Shown: one piece after another, positions 1 to 7,897 of the stretch
How positions within the stretch are numbered: the stretch's first letter is position 1
How the letters are laid out: every line of letters begins with the position of its first letter
NCBI RefSeq assembly: GCF_000750005.1
Contig: NZ_JPYA01000044.1
Span: 1-35,331 of the forward strand
Source: Geobacillus icigianus
GTDB lineage: Bacteria > Bacillota > Bacilli > Bacillales > Anoxybacillaceae
DNA: 35,331 bases
Reading direction: 5' to 3'
Translations under genes and position numbers: made by a program
Notes under the pieces: model-generated
The model's database searches: none
The model's input: the letters and a program-made list of their open reading frames with translations, nothing else
Told to the model about the DNA's origin: nothing

Positions 1-95
1 CTCGTCACCTTGGTATCAAGGGATGAGAGGCATTTTGTTTGCCTAGTGACTGTCGAACTCGGGTCCACTGTGCTTTCGCTTTTTTATACCTTAAA

Positions 96-124
96 TGTAA
101 ACCTAATTATAAATATGGTTTACA
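96..124 (+). promoter_or_regulatory. BirA-type biotin operator upstream of bioY
   Basis: A perfect inverted repeat, TGTAAACC (96-103) and GGTTTACA (117-124), is separated by a 13-base AT-rich spacer. This form resembles the operator bound by biotinoyl-AMP-loaded BirA in Bacillales, and its place 54 bases before a biotin transporter and synthesis genes supports that reading. The spacer holds a TATAAA-like sequence (108-113) that could be the -10 element, so a bound repressor would cover the promoter. The -35 element is not clear. Assignment rests on symmetry and context. Confidence 0.75.
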
Positions 125-177
125 AAATAGAAGCCGTTTCGATAAAATAGAAGCAATAATGGGAGAGGAGGGGAAAG

Positions 178-741
178 ATGCACATTCGTTCCTGGATTTG
201 GGCGGCGCTGTTTGCGGCGTTGACGGCCGTGGGCGGAATGATCAAAATTCCGGTGCCGTATGTGCCGTTTACGTTGCAAATCGCTGCGGTGTACTTGGCC
301 GCGTGCTTGCTTGGGCCGAAAATCGGTGCGCTCAGCCAGCTGTTGTACGTGTTGGTCGGATTGGCGGGGGTACCGGTGTTTGCTGAAGGGGGAGGGCTCG
401 GTTACATCTGGAAGCCCACTTTCGGCTATTTGCTTGGATTTATCGCTGGGGCGTACACAAGCGGATGGCTGATCGAACGTTTTCGTTGGACGAAAGGGGG
501 GCAATTGTTTGCCGCCAATCTTGCTGCCTTGGTCGTCGTGTATTTATGCGGGGGCCTTTGGTTGTACGGCGCGATGAAATGGATCGTGGAAAAACCGTTG
601 ACCATCGGGCAAACGATTTGGTTTGGCGTGTTGCTTCCGATTCCTGGGGATCTCATTCTTTGTGCGGCCTGTTCGCTTGTCGCTGCGCGTGTTTGGCCTC
701 GCGTTCGGCCGGTCATGACAACAGAGCGGTTAGGGGGATGA
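178..741 (+). CDS. bioY: Biotin ECF transporter S component BioY
   Basis: This 187-residue, strongly hydrophobic protein is the biotin-binding membrane subunit of an energy-coupling-factor importer; it would work with shared EcfA ATPases and EcfT, which are not in this window. About six membrane segments are visible. The BioY-type signature with GGLGY, KPTFGY and LLGF lies near residues 71-88. Its N-terminal half (IPVPYVPFTLQ) is also typical of the family. The ATG follows a strong GGAGAGGAGGGG ribosome site. bioD begins 6 bases after its stop, so the two are almost certainly co-transcribed from the BirA-type promoter upstream. Length is normal for BioY. Confidence 0.93.
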   Translation: MHIRSWIWAALFAALTAVGGMIKIPVPYVPFTLQIAAVYLAACLLGPKIGALSQLLYVLVGLAGVPVFAEGGGLGYIWKPTFGYLLGFIAGAYTSGWLIERFRWTKGGQLFAANLAALVVVYLCGGLWLYGAMKWIVEKPLTIGQTIWFGVLLPIPGDLILCAACSLVAARVWPRVRPVMTTERLGG

Positions 742-747
742 TCGACG

Positions 748-1464
748 ATGGGAACGGCGTTGTTCATAACGGGAACAGGGACTGAAATCGGCAAGTCGGT
801 CGTGACATCATTGATCGCGTTGGCGCTAGAGCGTCTTGGTTGTTCAACTTGCGTGTTCAAGCCGGTCCAAACCGGGATGGCTGACGATGGAATTTCGTTT
901 GCCGAGCAGCATTGGTATCAACAAGTAGTTCAGCTTTCGCGTTTTGAAGGAATGTACCGCATGGAGCCGGCGATGTCCCCGCATTTGGCAGCGGCGCTGA
1001 CCGGCACTTCTATCGAGGCTGAGCGGATCGCTGAACGGTTGGCAGCGCTGCGGCAACGCTATGATGTCGTGCTTGTTGAAGGAGCGGGGGGACTGGCTGT
1101 TCCGTGGTGCGAGCGCGGCGGACGATGGTACATGACGAGCGATTTTGTTCGTGACTATGAGCTGCCGGCGATTCTCGTGTCGCTCTCAAGTCTCGGTGCG
1201 ATTCACCACGCGGTGACGACGGCGGCGTATGCGGACGCACAACACATTCGTTTGCTCGGTCTTGTGTTCAATCAGTTTCAGGAGCGAGAGATCATCCATC
1301 AAAACAATGTCGAAACGATCGCCGCTTTGCTGCAGCTGCCGGTGCTGGCGACGGTGCCGCGCCTGCCGACGGTATCTAGAGCGGAGCTGGAATCTTTAGC
1401 GGTCCAATGGATCGAACAAGGAAAGGCGAAACAACTGCTGGAGGTGCTGGGCGTTGGTGTATAG
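748..1464 (+). CDS. bioD: ATP-dependent dethiobiotin synthetase BioD
   Basis: BioD closes the ureido ring of dethiobiotin from 7,8-diaminopelargonate, CO2 and ATP in the cytoplasm, the penultimate step of biotin synthesis. The 238-residue protein opens with the modified P-loop GTGTEIGKS at residues 9-17, whose second Lys binds phosphate. A second family motif, VEGAGGLAVP, lies at residues 110-119. Length is normal. It sits between bioY and bioA; its last 11 bases overlap the chosen bioA start, and the GGAGG that serves bioA lies inside the bioD coding sequence, which suggests translational coupling. Confidence 0.95.
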   Translation: MGTALFITGTGTEIGKSVVTSLIALALERLGCSTCVFKPVQTGMADDGISFAEQHWYQQVVQLSRFEGMYRMEPAMSPHLAAALTGTSIEAERIAERLAALRQRYDVVLVEGAGGLAVPWCERGGRWYMTSDFVRDYELPAILVSLSSLGAIHHAVTTAAYADAQHIRLLGLVFNQFQEREIIHQNNVETIAALLQLPVLATVPRLPTVSRAELESLAVQWIEQGKAKQLLEVLGVGV

Positions 1465-2833
1465 TTATGCGCAATTGGAACAATGGGACAAACAATATGT
1501 TTGGCACCCGTTCACGCAAATGAAGCAGTACGTCAACGAGCGGCCGCTCATCATTGAGCGCGGCAAAGGCAGCTATTTATATGATGTGAACGGTCGCCGC
1601 TATCTGGATGGGTATGCATCGCTTTGGGTCAATGTCCACGGCCATAACGATCCGGAGCTGAATGCGGCGCTTTCTGAGCAATTGGAGAAGATCGCCCATT
1701 CGACATTGCTTGGTTCGGCGAATGTGCCGTCGATTTCGTTGGCCAAACGGCTGCTTGAATATTGGCCGCACATGTCAAAAGTGTTTTATTCCGATACCGG
1801 GGCGGCCGCGGTGGAAATTGCCCTCAAAATCGCTTATCAATATTGGAAAAACCTCGATCCGGTTCGGTATGCGACGAAAAACAAGTTTGTCTCATTGAAA
1901 GAAGCGTACCATGGCGATACGGTCGGAGCGGTGAGCGTTGGCGGCATGGAGACGTTCCACCGCATTTTCGCACCGCTCCTGTTTGAGCGAATCGAAGTGC
2001 CGGCGCCGTATGTGTATCGCATGGAGGAGTACGGAAGCGAACAAGACGTTGTCCGCCATTGTTTGAATGAGTTGGAACGTGTGCTTGCCAGCCAGCACGA
2101 ACACATTGCCGCCGTTATTGTCGAACCGCTCGTTCAAGGGGCGGCGGGAATCATTGTTCATCCGCGCGGGTTTTTGAAAGGAGTGGAGGCGCTTTGCCAC
2201 CAATACGGGACGCTCCTTATTTGCGACGAGGTCGCCGTTGGTTTTGGCCGCACCGGAACGATGTTCGCTTGCGAACAAGAAGAGGTCGCCCCCGATCTTG
2301 TCTGTCTCGGCAAAGGGATTACCGGGGGATATTTGCCGCTCGCGGCAACGCTCGTCACTGAAGAGGTGTATGCGGCGTTTCTCGGCGATGTGGAGGAAGA
2401 CAAAACGTTTTACCACGGCCATACATACACGGGGAATCAACTGAGTTGTTCCGTGGCGTTAAAAAATATCGAGCTCATTGAAGCGCGCGGCTTGCTTGAC
2501 GATGTGCAGCGAAAAGCGCGCCGCCTAGCTGGTTGGCTTGAGCGGCTGTATGACATCCCGATCGTTGGCGACATTCGGCAAAAAGGGTTGATGTGCGGTA
2601 TTGAAATCGTGAAAAACCGACGAACGAAAGAAGTGTTTCCGCGCGCCGCGATGTTGGAACATCGGATCATTCTTGAGGCGCGCCGAAGAGGGCTTGTCAT
2701 TCGCCCGCTCGGCCCGGTGTTGACATTCATTCCGGTTCTGGCGATGAGCGAAGCGGAAATGGAGGAGGCGGTGCGCATTTTGTATGATTCGATCGTCTGT
2801 TTGTACGAGCAAGCGCGGGCGGAGCTTGGCTGA
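1454..2833 (+). CDS. bioA: Adenosylmethionine-8-amino-7-oxononanoate aminotransferase BioA
   Basis: BioA is a PLP enzyme (fold type I, class III aminotransferase) that turns 7-keto-8-aminopelargonate into 7,8-diaminopelargonate, the substrate of BioD. The 459-residue protein shows the N-terminal WHPFTQM motif, a PLP-phosphate site with DTGAAAVE, the Asp of LLICDEVAVGFGRTG, and Schiff-base Lys287 in LGKGITGGYLP. The start is TTG at 1454, nine bases after GGAGG; GTG at 1457 is an equally possible start. A class III aminotransferase of other specificity is unlikely given bioY-bioD upstream. No bioF or bioB follows. Confidence 0.93.
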   Translation: MVYSYAQLEQWDKQYVWHPFTQMKQYVNERPLIIERGKGSYLYDVNGRRYLDGYASLWVNVHGHNDPELNAALSEQLEKIAHSTLLGSANVPSISLAKRLLEYWPHMSKVFYSDTGAAAVEIALKIAYQYWKNLDPVRYATKNKFVSLKEAYHGDTVGAVSVGGMETFHRIFAPLLFERIEVPAPYVYRMEEYGSEQDVVRHCLNELERVLASQHEHIAAVIVEPLVQGAAGIIVHPRGFLKGVEALCHQYGTLLICDEVAVGFGRTGTMFACEQEEVAPDLVCLGKGITGGYLPLAATLVTEEVYAAFLGDVEEDKTFYHGHTYTGNQLSCSVALKNIELIEARGLLDDVQRKARRLAGWLERLYDIPIVGDIRQKGLMCGIEIVKNRRTKEVFPRAAMLEHRIILEARRRGLVIRPLGPVLTFIPVLAMSEAEMEEAVRILYDSIVCLYEQARAELG

Positions 2834-2954
2834 GCGGGCGTCGGGTGGGATCCGGACGGCCTGGCATGGCGCCGCTAGGCTGAACGACTTTTCCCTTCGC
2901 TGACTCATTTCGCTTATTTGGTTTCCCTCCGTTTGCGCTCGTTTTCGAATGCAT

Positions 2955-2985
2955 GAGGATGTCCGAAAAAGGCTAGGACATCCTC
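2955..2985 (+). terminator. Hairpin downstream of bioA
   Basis: A perfect 10-bp stem, GAGGATGTCC (2955-2964) with GGACATCCTC (2976-2985), closes an 11-base loop. It lies 120 bases after bioA. The following TTCGGTTATATA is only weakly U-rich, so this may be an imperfect terminator or an RNA-stabilising hairpin. Confidence 0.5.
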
Positions 2986-3120
2986 TTCGGTTATATATAC
3001 GTGCTGACTGCTTCGGCCCCACGATATGTGGTGCCTATCTCAAAGGCGGACAACCTTTTGGGGCAGCCCGATGGAAGGGGGCATGACGCAGCACTATTTT
3101 GCCAACCGCCCCGGCAGTGT

Positions 3121-3186
3121 CGCTCCTGCGTTTCCTCTGTTCACTCAGCGAACGGGGGAAACAGCGGTTTTTCACCTGCCCCCTAG
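3121..3186 (-). repeat. Fragment of dispersed ~140-bp repeat, inverted
   Basis: Read on the minus strand from 3186, the sequence begins CTAGGGGGCAGGTGAAAAAC and continues CGCTGTTTCC, matching the left end of the complete copies at 7756 and 22614. Similarity fades after about 65 bases. It meets the next copy head to head at a shared CTAG (3183-3186). Confidence 0.45.
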
Positions 3187-3315
3187 CAGGTTGGTGAAAA
3201 CCTCTGTTTGCCTTGATCGGCGATGGAACGCGTGAACATAGAGGCTGATGCAACAAGGTTTTGCAAATGGAACATTGTAAAGCCATAAACAAGATGAAAT
3301 CGCCTGCCTCCTAGG
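3182..3315 (+). repeat. Dispersed ~140-bp repeat, copy A
   Basis: 134 bases bounded by CCTAGCAGGTTGGTGAAAA and, at the right, ATCGCCTGCCTCCTAGG, which are inverted relative to each other. The centre keeps CAACAAGGTTTT and AACATTGTAAA, shared with copies at 7756 and 22478. The right end (AAATCGCC, 3297-3304) can also pair with GGCGATTT at 3333-3340, giving a hairpin upstream of the mini-protein gene at 3385. Most of the 550 bases between bioA and that gene is covered by this copy and its fragments; I see no real coding sequence there. Confidence 0.7.
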
Positions 3316-3340
3316 TACTAGCCTAGGCAGCGGGCGATTT
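3297..3340 (+). terminator. Hairpin made by the end of repeat copy A and a partner end
   Basis: AAATCGCC (3297-3304) pairs with GGCGATTT (3333-3340), and inner CCTAGG and CCTAGG blocks can extend the pairing with mismatches. The 3' arm looks like the start of a second, lost repeat copy in opposite orientation. A short T-run (3338-3341) follows. It could act as a terminator or RNA-end stabiliser; this is inference. Confidence 0.35.
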
Positions 3341-3384
3341 TCCTGCATACAGTGGGACTAAAGCGAGTGAAAGGAGGAAGGCGA

Positions 3385-3561
3385 ATGAGTCATTTTCAGG
3401 TGGCCGATGAGCGCATTTGGCGTCCGTGGTGGTTTTGGCGGCCGTATGGGTTCCCGTTTTTTGGCGCTCCTTTTTTTAGTGGGTTTTTAGGGGGCCTGCT
3501 TGGCAGCGCGTTGTTCCCGCCGTTTTTCTATCCGTATTGGTATGGCCCGATTTGGTGGTAA
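3385..3561 (+). CDS. Mini-protein rich in Gly, Pro, Phe and Trp (paralogue 1)
   Basis: This 58-residue protein of unknown function has a short polar N terminus (MSHFQVADERIW), then an aromatic stretch with RPWWFWRPYG, and a core FFGAPFFSGFLGGLLGSAL followed by a Pro/Tyr/Trp tail. The core is hydrophobic and could insert in or coat a membrane. ATG at 3385 is chosen because AAAGGAGG lies 7-8 bases upstream. A strong terminator follows its stop by 12 bases. The next gene (3662) encodes a shorter protein with the same FGAPF-GFLGGLLG-AL-FYPY pattern, so the two are paralogues. Composition recalls small spore-surface proteins of Bacillaceae, but no function is proven. Confidence 0.7.
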   Translation: MSHFQVADERIWRPWWFWRPYGFPFFGAPFFSGFLGGLLGSALFPPFFYPYWYGPIWW

Positions 3562-3573
3562 GAAAATGAAAAG

Positions 3574-3604
3574 GGGTGGGCGGACGGCCCACCCGCTTTT
3601 TTGT
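3574..3604 (+). terminator. Rho-independent terminator after mini-protein 1
   Basis: Stem GGGTGGGC (3574-3581) pairs with GCCCACCC (3587-3594) around a 5-base loop, followed by GCTTTTTTGTT. A classical intrinsic terminator. Confidence 0.9.
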
Positions 3605-3661
3605 TCGGTACATATGAATAAAGTAAAGCCTTCCATTCCGTAATGAAAGGAGAGGAACACG

Positions 3662-3796
3662 ATGCCGTTTCCAGGCTTGCTGTTTGGCGCCCCATTTGTC
3701 GGCGGATTTCTGGGCGGTCTGCTCGGCGGCGCCTTGGCTCCGCGCCCGTTTTACCCGTACCCGCCTTATCCTCCGTATCCCGGCTGGTGGTATTAA
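3662..3796 (+). CDS. Mini-protein rich in Gly, Pro and Tyr (paralogue 2)
   Basis: This 44-residue protein is easily missed because of its size. It starts MPFPGLLFGAPFVGGF, continues GLLGGALAPRPFYPY and ends in a PPYPPYPGWWY tail. ATG at 3662 is preceded by AAAGGAGAGG about 9 bases upstream, and a terminator-like hairpin follows the stop. Residues 8-33 align with the core of the 58-residue protein at 3385 (FGAPF, GFLGGLLG, AL, FYPY), so the pair arose by duplication. The central Gly/Leu stretch is hydrophobic enough for membrane or coat association. Function unknown. Confidence 0.65.
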   Translation: MPFPGLLFGAPFVGGFLGGLLGGALAPRPFYPYPPYPPYPGWWY

Positions 3797-3813
3797 GCAA
3801 ACGATGCCAGAGG

Positions 3814-3840
3814 GGGTGTCCCAAAATGATCGGGACACCC
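3814..3840 (+). terminator. Hairpin after mini-protein 2
   Basis: GGGTGTCCC (3814-3822) pairs with GGGACACCC (3832-3840) around a 9-base loop; it lies 17 bases after the stop codon. The following TCTCTCAT is a poor U-tract, but position and symmetry make a terminator likely. Confidence 0.65.
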
Positions 3841-4085
3841 TCTCTCATCGCCAGATAAGTAGCCGCTTCTTTGTCACGCTTTGTGTCTTTCTTGAGGGGA
3901 GATCGCTGTTGGCGCCCCTAGTTGTCGCTAGTTATCACCGCTGAAAGTCACATGGCGTTGGCGAGGTGTGCGGTGAAACAGGGGCCATCTGCTCGCTTGC
4001 GGCGCGGGCGTTTTTGTTCGCGAACTCGGGCGGCGCCTGCCGGCTTGGAAGCGGGGCTGTGAACGGTTCGCGGCGGTCGGGAAGG
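3841..4085. other. Convergent intergenic stretch, no gene seen
   Basis: About 245 bases between the mini-protein terminator and the 3' end of the gerC-type gene. Open frames here lack ribosome sites and run antisense into the germination gene. I see no clear terminator for the minus-strand operon and no repeat copy. Confidence 0.5.
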
Positions 4086-5153
4086 TTACTCAATAATGCC
4101 GGTGTCACGGATGCGGACGTCGGCGGTGACATGGACGGGCAAATCGCGATATCGGCGATAGAAATCGCGGTAACGGAATCGGCGGTAGTGGCTTTTGGCC
4201 CATTCTCCGATTCCTATAGGATCGATCTGTTGTTGCTGAAAACGTTTGATCAGCTCGCTTGTTTTCTTTTTGATTTCCTTCTCAAATTGCCGTTCAATGA
4301 GCGGACGGATCGATGGCGAAAAAGGCGTTGGTTTGTATTCCCGGACCACTCCTTCAAGAGACAAATGAATGTGGACATGTGGTTGGGTTTGAGAACCGGA
4401 AAACGAAATGTTGCGGCTGGTAGCAATATTTTTAATAGAGATGTACAAGTTGTGATCGATGCGTAACGTATGTGTCCCTTCCGTATAAGCATCGGTTAAA
4501 ATTTTGAAAAAAAACAAATCGTTTCGCTGGATGTAATCGACAACTCGATCGCCCCGAAATAGAGCGATTCCCTGAATATAAACATTTTTCCCCGCTCGGC
4601 GAATGTAAGGCAAAAAAGGGTCTTGGCCGTCAGCGTAGTAGGCTTTCAAGAATAAATGCAAATTTGTCTTTGGAATGTCACGCTGTTCAATATTATGTTT
4701 CAGCAAATTCGACAAGTAGATTGCGTTCCCTTGCCGCCCGTAATGCCCTTTCAACAGCCGTTCTGCTGTTCCGTCAACCACTGCTAAGTAAAGTCCCGTT
4801 CCGATACTTGCGTCTCGATGAAAATGATCAACAAAAGGAAAAATTCCTTTTTCTGCCAACCGCTTTCCATACAATAGGATTTCAATGCTGCCGTTGACTA
4901 ACGGTTCGGAAGCTTGGTGCTGGAGCTCTTCCAACAGATCATTGACACTGATCGACACGCTAGTGAGTGTTTTATTGGTAGTTTCCTCTTTCTTATAAAT
5001 TGGAATGAGAACGGTGCCTCTAATCTTGCTGGCACCAGCGTCGTCCAATCCGATGGCGCTTTCGATGCTAATGTCATCTAAAATTTCTTTGCGCAGGCAG
5101 CCAGAGAGAAGGGCAGCCACTAGAGCGATCCAAAGCAGCGCTGTTCGCTTCAT
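4086..5153 (-). CDS. Ger(x)C family spore germination lipoprotein (GerAC-like C subunit)
   Basis: This is the lipoprotein subunit of a nutrient germinant receptor in the inner spore membrane. The 355-residue protein starts with a lipoprotein signal ending LLSGC, with lipidated Cys19, then the Ger(x)C fold, including the early DDISIESAIGLDD and the later hydrophilic C-terminal domain. The ATG at 5153 is preceded by AAAGGAGAG and overlaps the stop of the upstream B subunit gene in an ATGA. A longer in-frame reading upstream is not needed. It is the last gene of a three-gene minus-strand operon in the standard A-B-C order. Which germinant it serves cannot be told from sequence. Confidence 0.92.
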   Translation of the reverse strand: MKRTALLWIALVAALLSGCLRKEILDDISIESAIGLDDAGASKIRGTVLIPIYKKEETTNKTLTSVSISVNDLLEELQHQASEPLVNGSIEILLYGKRLAEKGIFPFVDHFHRDASIGTGLYLAVVDGTAERLLKGHYGRQGNAIYLSNLLKHNIEQRDIPKTNLHLFLKAYYADGQDPFLPYIRRAGKNVYIQGIALFRGDRVVDYIQRNDLFFFKILTDAYTEGTHTLRIDHNLYISIKNIATSRNISFSGSQTQPHVHIHLSLEGVVREYKPTPFSPSIRPLIERQFEKEIKKKTSELIKRFQQQQIDPIGIGEWAKSHYRRFRYRDFYRRYRDLPVHVTADVRIRDTGIIE

Positions 5154-6238
5154 TGTGCATCTCTCCTTTTGGTGCGAACATAAGTGAGTATCGCCAAAAA
5201 CGGTATCCATGCATAAAGAAAATAAAATCCTACTTTGCTTATAACTTCGTTGATCGTATTTACTCCGGTTCGATCTTGAACGGCAATAATAGCGGCGAAA
5301 CAAATACAGGTGATTACAAGCAGCGCGTATTTTTGTTGGATTGGGAAAATGTGTGTACACAAGCGCGAAGAGCACCATAATCCTAAGCAAACGTTAGGCA
5401 AAATGACAAGCAGCCAGTTGGCGATGCCGATATACTCGAACCGTTCGATAAAAGGCATTTCGACCATTTTCCACATCGTTAGTGTCGCCCACACTTGGCG
5501 CTGCAGCTGTTTTTCGCTAAAATACGCCAAAGTCAGCACGGTCAGTAGCGTGTAAAACAGGGTAGTTGACAGCAAAGCAGCATGTCCCCATTTGCTGGAT
5601 TGTTGCCCGTTTTTTAAAAAAGGATAAAAGAGCAGTATTGTTTCATAGCCCAGCATCGTTAAGGTCATTTCTTTGGCCGCTTTAAGTATCGAGGGCAAAG
5701 GATGATCCAGCACCGGGAGAAGCTGACGGAAATTGGTGTACTCCAACACAGATCCAAAGGTAAAAAGCAAATAAAACGGAATAATGAGACAAAAAAAGCA
5801 GACGCCCACGACGACGCGGAACCCGTTGCGCGTGATATATAAGCATAGAAGTAAAAAGGCTAGCGCAAATTCCCATGTTCGCAAATCCGGAAACATCCAC
5901 ACTTGGATCACTTCGATGTACGTTCGCAGTACGACGAAAGACATCGAAGCGAAATAGATGGTCAAAGCCAATAACAAGACATTGCCAAGCCATCGGCCAA
6001 ATAATTGATGGTGCAGATGGATGAAATCACCGTTGGCTTTTTGTAATATCCAATACATTAATGCTAAAATTAAATGCCCTCCGGCGCCGGCGACTAAGAC
6101 AGAAATCCATGCATCATGGCCGGCAGTTTGAGCAATAATCCGTTGGAAACCAAGGACGCCCACCCCGATTTGCATGGACATAATAATATAAAAAACCATA
6201 AATGGGGAAATTTTTGATCGTTCTGTGATCAATGACAT
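5150..6238 (-). CDS. GerAB/spore permease family germination protein (B subunit)
   Basis: A 362-residue integral membrane protein of the spore germination permease family, related to amino-acid transporters of the APC superfamily. About ten membrane segments are visible from ISPFMVFYIIMSMQIGVGVL near residue 11 to the last segment ending around residue 350 (YAWIPFLAILTYV). In known receptors the B subunit is thought to carry the germinant pocket and works with the A and C subunits. It lies between them here: 21 bases separate it from the A gene, and it overlaps the C gene by 4 bases, which implies coupled translation. The length fits the family. Confidence 0.92.
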   Translation of the reverse strand: MSLITERSKISPFMVFYIIMSMQIGVGVLGFQRIIAQTAGHDAWISVLVAGAGGHLILALMYWILQKANGDFIHLHHQLFGRWLGNVLLLALTIYFASMSFVVLRTYIEVIQVWMFPDLRTWEFALAFLLLCLYITRNGFRVVVGVCFFCLIIPFYLLFTFGSVLEYTNFRQLLPVLDHPLPSILKAAKEMTLTMLGYETILLFYPFLKNGQQSSKWGHAALLSTTLFYTLLTVLTLAYFSEKQLQRQVWATLTMWKMVEMPFIERFEYIGIANWLLVILPNVCLGLWCSSRLCTHIFPIQQKYALLVITCICFAAIIAVQDRTGVNTINEVISKVGFYFLYAWIPFLAILTYVRTKRRDAQ

Positions 6239-6259
6239 CTGCCCTCCTCCAGTTTTGAT

Positions 6260-7738
6260 CTATTCATCTATGTTCTCTATATCTCGTTTCGCTTTGGCTT
6301 TGTCGCTATTAAAGCGAAGCGGTTGTTTTGGGCGCAATGAAAGGGGTCTTTTTGCTTGCTCGGAAAACGGGAGACGAATGAACGCATCTTTCCAATCACC
6401 CCAACGTGGCGGAAACAAAGGAGAAAGAAACGGTCGCCCCAGAGAAGTCAAGGATAAAAGATGCGTCATCAAAATGCAAAAGCAAAACGCTACCCCGAGC
6501 AGCCCCCACATTTCTGCAAACAGCAAAAATGGAAAGCGAAGCAAACGAATGGTGTTGCCCATTTTATATACGGGAGTGGTAAAGGAAGCCAAGGCCGCCA
6601 AGGCGACTAAGATGAGCAGGACGTTGCTCGTCAACCCCGCTTCCACGGAAGCAGTCCCGATGACGATCCCGCCGACGATCCCGATCGTTTGGCCGACTTT
6701 GGTCGGCAGTCGAGCTCCCGCTTCGCGAAGCAACTCAATCGTCAACTCAAGAAACAGCACTTCGATAATCGGAGGAAATGGAATTTCCTTTCGGGACGTG
6801 ATTAGAGTGCCAAGCAAATCTTTTGGAATGAGTTCATAATGATAATTTAAGGTCGCTACGTAAATCGGTGTAATCAAAATAGAAAAAGCGACAGAAAACA
6901 GACGAATCAGACGAAAAAAAGAAGCGATAATCCAGTTTGAAAAATAATCTTCAAAAGAAGAAAAAAATTCAACCAAAGTTGTAGGACCGATGAGTGCATG
7001 TGGCGAACCGTCCACCATCACGGCCACTTTTCCTTCAGCGAGCACGGCTGCTACGCGGTCCGGGCGCTCGGTATCAAGCAGTTGAGGAAATAATGAATGC
7101 CGGTTGTCGCAAATGATTTGAACAATATATGAACTGTCAATGACCTCGTCGAATTCTATGGTCTGAATACGTTGTATAACCGTTTGCACATTTTCTGGAT
7201 CAGCGATGCCATCCACATATACAACAGCTAATTTCGTCTGAGAGAGCGAGCCGACCCGGAATAAATTGACGGTTAATCGCTCGCTCGGAATGCGTTTGCG
7301 CACCAAATGCAAATTTGTTTCCAACGATTCGATAAATGATTCTTTCGGACCTACGACGCTGAATTCTACCTCAGGAATCGTCAATGTCCGCTCGATTTTC
7401 TTTTGCGCTTTGACTAAGAGAACGAGATCGTCTTGTTCGATCAGCTGAATGGCTAAATAGCCCTCAAGCAATTTTTGCTGGACGTCGCGAGGAGCGGAAG
7501 AAAGGTGTGCGTCTTCCAAAGGTAGAACATCGGCGAGATGCTGCAACGAAGTAAAAGGATAATGAATCAAATAAGGATATAAATATTTGACCATCATATC
7601 GATATCAACCAATGACTCGATATAAAATACTGATACGCTCTGTCCCGATGACTGGTTTTGGTACACCTTAGTTTGAAAATCGCGCGAGCGCTTCAATAAC
7701 GTCAAGATCTTGCATATCGATTCGGTTGGTGAGGCCAT
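6260..7738 (-). CDS. GerA family spore germination protein (A subunit)
   Basis: A 492-residue A subunit of a germinant receptor. The first ~240 residues are hydrophilic and correspond to the cytosolic N-terminal domain; the second half holds several membrane helices and the family-typical stretches PFPPIIEVLFLEL, LREAGARLP and VGQTIGIVGG. The ATG at 7738 follows AAAGGAAG. A copy of the dispersed repeat begins only 17 bases upstream, so any promoter lies inside or beyond that repeat. The operon is visibly AT-richer than the flanking metabolic genes, as often seen for accessory germination receptors. Specific paralogue (gerA, gerK, ynd type) not assignable here. Confidence 0.92.
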   Translation of the reverse strand: MASPTESICKILTLLKRSRDFQTKVYQNQSSGQSVSVFYIESLVDIDMMVKYLYPYLIHYPFTSLQHLADVLPLEDAHLSSAPRDVQQKLLEGYLAIQLIEQDDLVLLVKAQKKIERTLTIPEVEFSVVGPKESFIESLETNLHLVRKRIPSERLTVNLFRVGSLSQTKLAVVYVDGIADPENVQTVIQRIQTIEFDEVIDSSYIVQIICDNRHSLFPQLLDTERPDRVAAVLAEGKVAVMVDGSPHALIGPTTLVEFFSSFEDYFSNWIIASFFRLIRLFSVAFSILITPIYVATLNYHYELIPKDLLGTLITSRKEIPFPPIIEVLFLELTIELLREAGARLPTKVGQTIGIVGGIVIGTASVEAGLTSNVLLILVALAALASFTTPVYKMGNTIRLLRFPFLLFAEMWGLLGVAFCFCILMTHLLSLTSLGRPFLSPLFPPRWGDWKDAFIRLPFSEQAKRPLSLRPKQPLRFNSDKAKAKRDIENIDE

Positions 7739-7755
7739 CTTCCTTTCCCCCTTTG

Positions 7756-7897
7756 CCTAGAAGGCTGGTGAAAAACCGCTGATTTCCTTCATCAATGGGA
7801 GAATGAGCGAAAAGCAGGCCCGATACAACAAGGGTTTTTCTAATTGAGAAATAACATTGTAAATCCGTATCCACGAGTAAATCACCAGCGTTCTAGG
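7756..7897 (+). repeat. Dispersed ~140-bp repeat, copy B
   Basis: 142 bases from CCTAGAAGGCTGGTGAAAAA to a right end of ATCACCAGCGTTCTAGG, the inverse of the left end. The interior has GGGAGAATGAGCGAAAAGCA and a centre GTTTTTCTAATTGAGAAATA. It is highly similar to copy D at 22478. It shares its right CTAGG with an inverted neighbour (copy B'). Confidence 0.85.

Noticed and set aside
3001..3292. Several short frames on both strands between bioA and the first mini-protein
   Set aside because: They run through repeat copy A and its fragment; sequence is explained by the repeat.
3966..4466. Plus-strand 166-codon frame
   Set aside because: Antisense to the gerC-type gene for most of its length, no ribosome site, no recognisable motif.
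7668..7874. Minus-strand frame extending upstream across repeat copy B
   Set aside because: It reads the repeat itself and overlaps the start of the gerA-type gene in another frame; no ribosome site.
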